Below are positions 56,911 to 64,000 of a stretch of 64,000 nucleotides of DNA, piece after piece (position 1 is the stretch's first letter; every line of letters starts with the position of its first letter). This DNA is from Paucibacter sp. TC2R-5 (GTDB taxonomy: Bacteria; Pseudomonadota; Gammaproteobacteria; Burkholderiales; Burkholderiaceae_C), in contig NZ_JAJIRQ010000004.1 in assembly GCF_025717605.1 (NCBI RefSeq), forward strand, positions 194,804 through 258,803, written 5' to 3'. A program made the position numbers and the translations under genes. Under the pieces are notes generated by a model. It had not been told where the DNA came from. It saw only the letters and a program-made list of their open reading frames with translations, and searched no databases.

Positions 56911-56975
56911 ATTGCTGTCTCGCTTTCTTATTGCTGTTTTTCTCGCTCGCTGTGAAACCTGATGCGAACTTCCCT

Positions 56976-59855
56976 TCAGTGCCGGCTTGGCCTGCGTTTG
57001 TTGCCGGAGGCGGCAGCGGCTGCACCGTCGTCATCGGCCAGCCTGAAAAACGCCATCTGCTCTTGCAACTGTGCTGCTTGTGCAGACAACTCCTCAGCCG
57101 TGGCCGACAATTGCTCGGAGGCCGACGCCGTCTGCTGCGTCGCGGTGGAGAGGTGGTTCATCGCACCATTGATCTGCGCCACGCCTTGCGACTGCTCGCC
57201 CGAGGCGGCCGCAATCTCCTGCACCAGCTCCGAGGTCTTCTGGATCGAGGGCACCATATTTGTGAGCAGCGTGCCGGCTTTTTCGGCCAGCTTGACGCTG
57301 TTGGTCGCTAGCGTGCCGATCTCTTGCGCGGCCACCTGGCTGCGTTCGGCCAGCTTCCTGACCTCGGCCGCCACCACCGCAAAGCCCTTGCCATGCTCGC
57401 CGGCGCGGGCCGCTTCGATCGCGGCGTTCAAGGCCAGCAGATTGGTCTGGTAGGCGATGTCATCAATGATGGAAATCTTGGTGGCAATTTGTTTCATCGC
57501 GTCGACCGTCTGGCCGACTGCTTGGCCGCCTTCGATGGCCTCGCGTGCCGCCTTGGTGGCCATGCCGTCGGTCACATTGGCGCTGTCAGAGTTCTGCTTC
57601 ACGGAAGCCGCCATCTCCTGCAGCGAGGCGGTGGTTTCTTCGACGCTGGCAGCCTGCTGCGAGGCCGAGTGCGACAGGCTTTGCGAAGTCTGCGAGACCT
57701 GATCCGAGGCGCCGCCGAGCTGATCGGCCGACACCCGCACCTCGCGGATGGTGTTGCTGACGGTCTCGACCAGCGAGTTGAACTTCTCGCCCAGCATCTT
57801 GAAGAACTCGGCCTTGCCTTCCAAGGCGATGCGTTGGGTGAAGTCGCCGCCATTGGCCGCGTCCACCATGGCGCCCACCTCGACCTCGGCCGCGAGTTCG
57901 GCCGTGCGGTCGCGCCATTCCACCACCGTGCCCAGGCGCGCGCCGTCGGTGCCCATGATGGGGCTGGCGGTCAGGCGGAAGCTCGCCGAGGCGACCTTGA
58001 TGTCGGCCACATGCTCGGACGTCAGCCGTTCGATCAGCCCACGCTGGTGGGCTGGATTCTTGTGGAAGCGATCGAAGTTCATGCCGATCAAACGATTCGA
58101 ATCAAACTGCGGCAGCTGCTTGCGGATCTCGGCCTCATTGCCGCGCAACATTTGCACCAGCGACTTGTTCATGAAGACGATCACGCCGTCGGCGTCGGCA
58201 ATCATCACATTGCTGCTGGTTGCGTCGAGTGCTTGCTGCACGCGCTGGCCCTCGCGGCCTTTTTGCAGCTCGCGTTCCAGCGCCGCCAGCTCATCGGTGC
58301 GGTCGTTCCATTCCAAAATCGTGCCCGTGCGCTGGCCCTGATCATTGCGAACATGGTTGATGACCAAATCAAAGGTGCGGCTGCCGGCCTTGAGGCGAGC
58401 AGTGTGCGGGCCTTGCATGCGCTCCAGTACGGCGCGCTGGTGGCTCGGGTTTTTGTGCATATCGTCGACCGTTTTGCCGATGATGTTGTGCACATCGAAG
58501 TTGGGTGCGGCTTGTTTGAAGTCGACTTCGAATTTCTTCAGCATGGTCATCAGAGCGCGGTTGCCATAGATGATCCGGTAATGCTCATCGGTCAGCATCA
58601 CGTTGGTGCTGGTGTTGTCCAGCGCTTCTTTCACCCGGCCGTTCTCGGCGCTGATCAAGGCGTCGCGCTCAATGCGCTCGCGCAGATTGCTCTGCATCTG
58701 CCCCAAGCTGCTGAGCAAATTGCCGGCCTCGTCGCGGCTGCCGTCCTCGGTGTTGAAGGCCAGATCACCTGAGGCGACGGCGCGCGCCGCATTCACCGCT
58801 CGTTGCAGTGGTTGTGTCACCGAGCGCACGATGGCCGTGCCTAAGAACATCGCGAGCAAAACCAGGATGCCCAGCGCCAAGCCACCCATATTGCGCTGCC
58901 AAGTCAAATGCTTGACGCGCTCATGCAGCAGCGTCTCCAGATTGTCTGTGGCGCCCTTGAACAGTGCGAACTGGGCATCGGTCGCCACCGTGCCTTGGGC
59001 GAACAAGTCAGCGGCACTGATGCTGGGCTTGCCGCTGGCAATTTGTTGATCAACTTGTTTGAGAAAGTCCTCGGCCGACTTCTGCGCTGTTTGGGTGCTT
59101 TGATTCAAGGCCTTGGCCAGATCCGGGTCGCTCTTCAGTGCTTTTTCCATTTGCCGCTGGCTGCGCAGGCGCCAGAAATCTGACTTCTCACGCAGGCCAT
59201 GCAGCGCTGCCATTTCGTTGGCGCTGATGGTTTGGCCGCTGCTCATCTGCTTGATCAAGCCGACACCCTTGCCGCGCACCAAGGCGATGGACTCGGTCAG
59301 TTGCGGTATGTATTCGGCCACGGCGGTGATCAAGAAATAGGTGGCTTCCTCGGGGTCCAGCGATAGGCCGGAGGCGTCCGCAATACCTTCGATCAGCAGC
59401 AGGGCTTCGCCGACCAGCTCGGTGTGCGCCGCAAAACTCGCTGGGCCGTCTATGCTTTTGGCCGACACCTGCTCTTGCAGCTTGACCGTGCTGGCTTGCA
59501 GCGCCGTGGCGCGCTGCAGCGTGGGCTTGTAGGCGTCTTCGCCCTGGGGAAAGGCCTTCAACAATACCGCCAGCTGGCTGTTCAGCTCCGCCTGTGTGCT
59601 GCTGAGCTTGGCTTGCGCCGAAGCGTCACCGATCAAGACCAGACCCGATAGGCCGCGCTGGATCTGCAAGGAACGCATCACCTGTGCCGTGGAGCGCAAT
59701 GGGTCTAGCCCCAAATCCTCGGCCTTGGCGGTGTCGACTTGCTGCATCAGGTTTTTCAGCACCATCGTTGAAGGAACGCCGCAGGCCAATAGGGCGATGA
59801 GGGCTAACAACACAAAGCGTTGCCAAAGCATGAGTTTGCGCAGCATTGAAAGCAT
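56976..59855 (-). CDS. Methyl-accepting chemotaxis protein with helical periplasmic domain and two PAS
   Basis: Chemoreceptor of 959 residues. Helix at 14-34; a large helical periplasmic domain (about 40-320) with a [14 protein letters not shown] segment (about 64-77) that resembles NIT-type sensor domains; helix at 323-344; HAMP (345-397); PAS (about 405-520) and a second PAS (about 538-653), both with the HKNP[AS]HQR motif; signalling domain (about 660-930). Between the other two receptors, 65 and 63 bases from its neighbours. Ligand unknown; the NIT likeness is weak evidence for nitrate/nitrite. Confidence 0.92.
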   Translation of the reverse strand: MLSMLRKLMLWQRFVLLALIALLACGVPSTMVLKNLMQQVDTAKAEDLGLDPLRSTAQVMRSLQIQRGLSGLVLIGDASAQAKLSSTQAELNSQLAVLLKAFPQGEDAYKPTLQRATALQASTVKLQEQVSAKSIDGPASFAAHTELVGEALLLIEGIADASGLSLDPEEATYFLITAVAEYIPQLTESIALVRGKGVGLIKQMSSGQTISANEMAALHGLREKSDFWRLRSQRQMEKALKSDPDLAKALNQSTQTAQKSAEDFLKQVDQQIASGKPSISAADLFAQGTVATDAQFALFKGATDNLETLLHERVKHLTWQRNMGGLALGILVLLAMFLGTAIVRSVTQPLQRAVNAARAVASGDLAFNTEDGSRDEAGNLLSSLGQMQSNLRERIERDALISAENGRVKEALDNTSTNVMLTDEHYRIIYGNRALMTMLKKFEVDFKQAAPNFDVHNIIGKTVDDMHKNPSHQRAVLERMQGPHTARLKAGSRTFDLVINHVRNDQGQRTGTILEWNDRTDELAALERELQKGREGQRVQQALDATSSNVMIADADGVIVFMNKSLVQMLRGNEAEIRKQLPQFDSNRLIGMNFDRFHKNPAHQRGLIERLTSEHVADIKVASASFRLTASPIMGTDGARLGTVVEWRDRTAELAAEVEVGAMVDAANGGDFTQRIALEGKAEFFKMLGEKFNSLVETVSNTIREVRVSADQLGGASDQVSQTSQSLSHSASQQAASVEETTASLQEMAASVKQNSDSANVTDGMATKAAREAIEGGQAVGQTVDAMKQIATKISIIDDIAYQTNLLALNAAIEAARAGEHGKGFAVVAAEVRKLAERSQVAAQEIGTLATNSVKLAEKAGTLLTNMVPSIQKTSELVQEIAAASGEQSQGVAQINGAMNHLSTATQQTASASEQLSATAEELSAQAAQLQEQMAFFRLADDDGAAAAASGNKRRPSRH
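57047..57800 (-). repeat. Receptor signalling segment, copy 2
   Basis: Second direct copy of the signalling-hairpin DNA; see the segment at 54483-55233. Confidence 0.7.
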
Positions 59856-59918
59856 GATCGGACTTCCTTCTTTTTTGACGATGACTTTGAGGATGTAACT
59901 GAGGTGTTTGGTCTGGCT

Positions 59919-62402
59919 TCAGCGTCGGCCGTTCGATGGTCTGTGGCTTGCGGCAGTGCGGCTCGCACGCGAGTCGTCGGCCAGCTTGAAGAAGGCCATC
60001 TGCTCTTGCAACTGCGCCGCCTGGGCGGACAGTTGCTCGGCGGTGGCCGACAACTCTTCCGAGGCCGAGGCCGTCTGCTGGGTCGCGGTGGACAGATGAT
60101 TCATCGCGCCATTGATCTGCGAGACGCCTTGCGACTGCTCGCCCGAGGCAGCCGCAATTTCCTGCACTAGCTCTGAGGTCTTCTGGATCGAGGGCACCAT
60201 ATTCGTCAGCAGGGTGCCGGCCTTCTCGGCCAGCTGCACGCTGTGGCTGGCCAGCGTGCCGATCTCTTGCGCGGCCACCTGGCTGCGCTCGGCCAGCTTG
60301 CGCACCTCGGCCGCCACGACGGCAAAGCCCTTGCCGTGCTCGCCCGCTCTGGCCGCTTCGATCGCGGCGTTAAGCGCCAAGAGATTGGTCTGGTAGGCGA
60401 TGTCATCAATGATGGAAATTTTGGTGGCGATTTGCTTCATCGCATCCACCGTCTGGCTCACCGCTTGCCCGCCTTCCATCGCCTCGCGCGCGGCCTTGGT
60501 GGCCATGCCGTCGGTGATATTGGCGCTGTCGGAGTTTTGCTTCACGGAAGCTGCCATCTCTTGCAGCGAGGCCGTGGTTTCTTCAACGCTGGCGGCTTGC
60601 TGCGAGGCCGAATGCGACAGACTTTGCGAGGTCTGCGAGACCTGATCCGAGGCGCCGCCCAGCTGATCCGCCGAGGTGCGCACTTCCTGGATGGTGCTGC
60701 TGATGGTGGCTATCAGACCGTTGAACTTCTCGCCGATCTGACGGAAGAAGCCTTGCTTGCCGTCCAGCGCAATGCGCTGGCTTAGGTCGCCGCTGGTGGC
60801 GGCGCTGGTCAGGCTGTCGAACTCGGCCTCGGCTGCGAGTTGGTCGGTGCGGTCCAACCATTGGCCCACGGTGCCTACAGTTTTTCCTTCTGCGTCGCGA
60901 ATCGGTGAGGTGGTGATGTCGTAGTTGCGGCCGCCCAGCAGCATCGAGCTGTAGGCAGTTTCGCGCAGGTTCGTCAGGCGCTCGATGGCGGCAGCCGAGT
61001 CGCGGTAGAACATGCCGATCGAGCCGCCCAAGACGCGGTTCACGTCAAAGCCGGGCAGCTCGCTGCGGAAGGCCGCTTCATCGCGACGCAGCACTGTCAT
61101 CAGCGCATCGTTGATGTAAACGATGGTGCCGTCCGCTGCGGAAATCCGCACCGGCATGGCCGCCACATCGAGTGCTTGCTTGATGCGGGCGTTTTCGGCT
61201 GCCAGCGCTTGTTCCGCCTGGCGGGCGGCCAGCTCCTGCGTGATGTCACGCCATTCCACCACCGTGCCCAGGCGCTGGCCGGAGGCGTCGATGATGGGGT
61301 TGGCCATCAGGCTGAAGTCCAGCTTGGAGACCTGGATTTGGGTTTTGTATTCGCTCTGCAACTTGGCCAGCATGCCGCGCTGGTGACCGGGGTTCTTGTG
61401 GAAGCCGTCGATATTGGTGCCTATCAACTGCCTGGCGTTGAAGTTAGGCAATGACTTTTTCAGCTCAGCCTCGTTGGCCTGCATCATCTGAGTGACCGAG
61501 CGGTTCATATAGACGATGTTGAGCTCGGTGTCGGCAATCATCACATTGGTGGAGCAAACATCCAGCGCTTGCTTGATGCGGCCGTTTTCGGCCAGCAGCA
61601 GCGCGTCGCGCTCATTGCGGGCACGCAGCTGGTCTTGCATATCGGCCAGTGAAGCCAGCAGCCGGCCCGGTTCGTCTTGGCCGTCGGTCGGAATGTCATT
61701 GTTCAAGTCGCCCTGGCCCACGGCGGAAGCGGTCTTGATGGCCCGAACCAGCGGCTGCGTGATGCTGCGCGTGACTGCCCAGGCGGCGCTGATGGCGATG
61801 ACAAAGGACGCCAGGGTCAGGCCGATCAGCAAAGTTCGGGTCGAGGCATATTCTTTGGCCGAATCTTCCGCATCGGCGCGGGCGTCATCGACCTGCAGCT
61901 TGACGGCCTTGTCGACGGTGGCTTGCAAAGCCTTGCCGGCCGGGCTGGCTTGTTCCAGCAAAATTTTGGCGGCTTCTTCGTCCTTGTTCAACGCGGCCAA
62001 GTCCATCACCTGGTTCACCAATCCGCGCGCCTTGGCGGCTTGGCTGCGGGCCAGCTCCAGCACTTTCTTGTCTTCATCTCGGATCGAGTTTTTCACCAGG
62101 GCGCGCTCTGCTTCGTCAAACAGCAGCCGCGCATCCATGATTTTTTTGCGCTCGCCGGCAATAGCTTCTTTGTCGCTGTACAGAATCATGCTGCGCACGA
62201 CGCGCTGCTCGATATGGCTTTGTTCCGACAAGGTATTGAGCTCCACCATGCGGCTGAAGTTCTCGTCGATCACATGCTCCAGAGCATGGTTGGAGGCTGC
62301 CAAATCACGCAGTGCCAAGATGGCCGTTGCGGCAAAAAGCGCCAGTACCAAGGCAAATGCCAAGCCCAGTCTTTGGCCGACTTTCATGTTCTTCAACACC
62401 AT
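59919..62402 (-). CDS. Methyl-accepting chemotaxis protein with four-helix sensor and two PAS
   Basis: Chemoreceptor of 827 residues. Helix at 11-31, a periplasmic four-helix-bundle domain of the 4HB_MCP type (about 35-190), helix at 191-211, HAMP (212-263), a PAS domain with intact [18 protein letters not shown] (about 328-345), a second, diverged PAS (about 414-522, GGSIGMFYRDSAAAIE in the same place) and the signalling domain (about 540-800). The ATG at 62402 has AAGGAAG upstream. First receptor after cheA, 18 bases away. Confidence 0.92.
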   Translation of the reverse strand: MVLKNMKVGQRLGLAFALVLALFAATAILALRDLAASNHALEHVIDENFSRMVELNTLSEQSHIEQRVVRSMILYSDKEAIAGERKKIMDARLLFDEAERALVKNSIRDEDKKVLELARSQAAKARGLVNQVMDLAALNKDEEAAKILLEQASPAGKALQATVDKAVKLQVDDARADAEDSAKEYASTRTLLIGLTLASFVIAISAAWAVTRSITQPLVRAIKTASAVGQGDLNNDIPTDGQDEPGRLLASLADMQDQLRARNERDALLLAENGRIKQALDVCSTNVMIADTELNIVYMNRSVTQMMQANEAELKKSLPNFNARQLIGTNIDGFHKNPGHQRGMLAKLQSEYKTQIQVSKLDFSLMANPIIDASGQRLGTVVEWRDITQELAARQAEQALAAENARIKQALDVAAMPVRISAADGTIVYINDALMTVLRRDEAAFRSELPGFDVNRVLGGSIGMFYRDSAAAIERLTNLRETAYSSMLLGGRNYDITTSPIRDAEGKTVGTVGQWLDRTDQLAAEAEFDSLTSAATSGDLSQRIALDGKQGFFRQIGEKFNGLIATISSTIQEVRTSADQLGGASDQVSQTSQSLSHSASQQAASVEETTASLQEMAASVKQNSDSANITDGMATKAAREAMEGGQAVSQTVDAMKQIATKISIIDDIAYQTNLLALNAAIEAARAGEHGKGFAVVAAEVRKLAERSQVAAQEIGTLASHSVQLAEKAGTLLTNMVPSIQKTSELVQEIAAASGEQSQGVSQINGAMNHLSTATQQTASASEELSATAEQLSAQAAQLQEQMAFFKLADDSRASRTAASHRPSNGRR
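60005..60752 (-). repeat. Receptor signalling segment, copy 3
   Basis: Third direct copy of the signalling-hairpin DNA; see the segment at 54483-55233. Confidence 0.7.
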
Positions 62403-62420
62403 GATGCTTCCTTGCGACGG

Positions 62421-64000
62421 TTAGCGTTGCTTGTCCGCCAGAGCGGACTGATTTACCTGTGTGGCCCCTGCGCCATGGCGCTGGCCGCCCTTGATGGCTG
62501 CCGCGAACAGGCCCGATACATCCAACAAAAGTGCGACCTCGCCCGAGCCCAGAATGGTCGAACCCGCCAGCGCTTTGAGGTGCTGGAAAATGCCCGACAG
62601 TGGCTTGATGACGGTCTGGTGCTCGCCCAGCAAGCGGTCAACGATGAGGCCTATGCGGGTCGGCCCGTCGCGCACCACCACTACGCTGCGACGGCGGCCA
62701 TGTTCGGCCTCATGGCCGCTTGCGCTGATGCCGTAAAAGCGCGCCAGATCCAACCATGGCAGGATTTCGCCGCGCAAATTGAAGGTGCCGCTGACGTGCC
62801 CGGTCTGCTTGGCGCATTCGGCCGGCACATCGATGCACTCGGACACCGCCGCCAGTGGCAGTACATAGTTGACGCCGCCGACCATGGTCAAGAAGCCGTC
62901 GATCATCGCCAGCGTCAGCGGCAGCCGGATCTGCGTCAAGGTGCCGTGGCCGGCCGTGCTGCTCAGCGTGATGGTGCCGCGCAGCGACTCAATGCTGCGC
63001 TTGACCACGTCCATGCCGACGCCGCGCCCTGAGAGATCGGTGACTTGTTCGGCCGTGGAGAAGCCGGGCTGGAAGATCAGCTGCCAAACCTCGTGGTCGG
63101 ACAGCACTTGGCCCGGTGCAATCAGCTCCCGCTCGACCGCTTTTTTCAGGATGCGATCACGCGCCAGGCCGCGCCCATCGTCGCTGACCTCGATCACGAC
63201 CGCGCCGGCCTCGTGATAGGCGTTCAGTGCCAAGCGTCCGGCGGCGGGCTTGCCGGTGGCCAAGCGCTCATCGAAGGTTTCCAGGCCATGGTCCATGCTG
63301 TTGCGCACCAGGTGCATCAGCGGATCGGCAATCGAGTCCACCATGGACTTGTCCATCTCGGTGTCACCACCGCTGACGACCAGGTCGACTTCTTTGCCAA
63401 GCTGCTTGGAGACATCGCGCACAACGCGCTGGAAGCGCGCAAAGGTTTCGCCAATCGGCACCATGCGCAGAGCCAAGGTGCCGTCGCGGGTTTCTTGCAC
63501 CAGGTCCATCACGCGCTGGGTCGCTTCCAGCAAGACCTCGGCGCCTTCTTGGTGGGCAATCATTTGCGCGCCGGAGCCGGCAATCACCAACTCGCCGATC
63601 AGGTCGATCAATTTATCGAGCTTGTCGGCACGGACGCGCACAAAGCGGGTTTCATCGCCGGCACGGCGGTCGCGGCCCCCTTCGCGGCGCTCACCTTCAC
63701 CGCTGCGGCGGTCGCTGACTTTTCTTTGCGCCCCTTCAGCGGGTGCGGCGCGGCGCTCGATATGGGGCACCAAAACGGGTGCTTCTTCGCTGGCCGGCGT
63801 GCCCACCACTTCGACGCGCAGATCGAAATGCATGCCCATCGCGCGCCAGCAGTCGAACAGGCCCGCACGCGCCTCGGCATCGTCACCGCAGCGCAGCGTG
63901 GCGAGGGTCTCAAAAGCGGCCGGGGCGGCGTCGGGCGGCAGGATCTGGATGCTGCTGTCTTCGGCCGCGAACTCAAAGACGCGGGAGATTTCTTCCAGGC
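62421..64000 (-). CDS. cheA: Chemotaxis histidine kinase CheA, N-terminus beyond window
   Basis: Kinase core of the chemotaxis pathway. The open frame runs to the window edge, so the Hpt (P1) domain with the phospho-histidine is not visible. What is present: part of a P2-like region, a charged Arg/Asp/Glu/Gly-rich linker, the P3 dimerisation helices (DKLDKLIDLIGELVIAGSG), the ATPase domain with HLVRNSMDHGLE, VSDDGRGLARD and the G boxes, and the CheW-like P5 domain at the C-terminus (NLRGEILPWLDL). A start at 63839 is internal and was rejected. First visible gene of the operon. Confidence 0.95.
   Translation of the reverse strand, partial: LEEISRVFEFAAEDSSIQILPPDAAPAAFETLATLRCGDDAEARAGLFDCWRAMGMHFDLRVEVVGTPASEEAPVLVPHIERRAAPAEGAQRKVSDRRSGEGERREGGRDRRAGDETRFVRVRADKLDKLIDLIGELVIAGSGAQMIAHQEGAEVLLEATQRVMDLVQETRDGTLALRMVPIGETFARFQRVVRDVSKQLGKEVDLVVSGGDTEMDKSMVDSIADPLMHLVRNSMDHGLETFDERLATGKPAAGRLALNAYHEAGAVVIEVSDDGRGLARDRILKKAVERELIAPGQVLSDHEVWQLIFQPGFSTAEQVTDLSGRGVGMDVVKRSIESLRGTITLSSTAGHGTLTQIRLPLTLAMIDGFLTMVGGVNYVLPLAAVSECIDVPAECAKQTGHVSGTFNLRGEILPWLDLARFYGISASGHEAEHGRRRSVVVVRDGPTRIGLIVDRLLGEHQTVIKPLSGIFQHLKALAGSTILGSGEVALLLDVSGLFAAAIKGGQRHGAGATQVNQSALADKQR

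Noticed and set aside
57324-58772. Open frame antisense to the second receptor
   Set aside because: Mirrors the repeated receptor sequence and recurs antisense to the other receptors, so it reflects codon bias.
54483-60752. Repeats considered as a CRISPR array or mobile element
   Set aside because: The repeats are long coding segments for receptor signalling domains with no spacers or transposase.

Overview
The window looks like a chromosomal segment of a GC-rich betaproteobacterium, order Burkholderiales. The basis is the conserved order mrcA / pilMNOPQ / aroKB / dgt / gltBD, the mlaFEDACB order, and a dispersed hairpin repeat I associate with Comamonadaceae/Sphaerotilaceae genomes. A Roseateles/Paucibacter-like organism is my inference. 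No rRNA, tRNA, CRISPR array, prophage or integrative element was recognised. No gap without a gene exceeds 300 bases; the longest (2153-2429, 28544-28838, 35101-35345, 50403-50635) are divergent promoter regions.

Layout. 1-2152 (-): penicillin-binding protein 1A, cut by the window edge. 2430-7578 (+): type IV pilus operon pilMNOPQ with stop/start overlaps at three of its four junctions, then a nine-codon ORF and an Ig-repeat surface lipoprotein (7644-10079). 10097-13001 (+): aroK, aroB, dgt. 13021-13843: a small REP-associated transposase (RAYT) unit bounded by a short conserved motif. 13910-20207 (+): glutamate synthase gltBD. 20233-28543 (-): minor pilin operon pilE-fimT-pilV-pilW-pilX-pilY1 plus a TonB-like gene. 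28839-32798 (+): mlaFEDACB for retrograde phospholipid transport. 32795-35100 (-): zwf-hexR, divergent from tal-pgi-HAD phosphatase (35346-38543, +), a sugar phosphate module with a candidate HexR operator. 38532-44267 (-): pilB-pilC-pilD-coaE-zapD-yacG. 44406-50402 (-): a PhnD-type periplasmic binding protein with two tandem hybrid-free histidine kinases, divergent from a single-domain response regulator (50636-51001, +). 51013-64000 (-): chemotaxis operon cheA (partial)-three PAS-rich receptors-cheW-cheR-cheD-cheB.

How the parts fit. Three separated loci together supply most of a type IV pilus machine: inner-membrane alignment complex and secretin, minor pilins with the PilY1 tip protein, and assembly ATPase, platform and prepilin peptidase. 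The chemotaxis operon carries its own adaptation enzymes (CheR, CheB, CheD) and receptors that are largely cytoplasmic PAS sensors, including an Aer-type energy sensor. No CheY or CheZ lies beside it in this window; the lone receiver at 50636 is the only candidate.

The most interesting parts are the binding-protein/two-kinase/receiver sensory unit with no transporter, the receptor array with repeated 'FHKNPAHQR' PAS domains, the Ig lipoprotein inserted after pilQ, and the RAYT unit. All of these are variants of known families. I did not find a system I can defend as wholly new.
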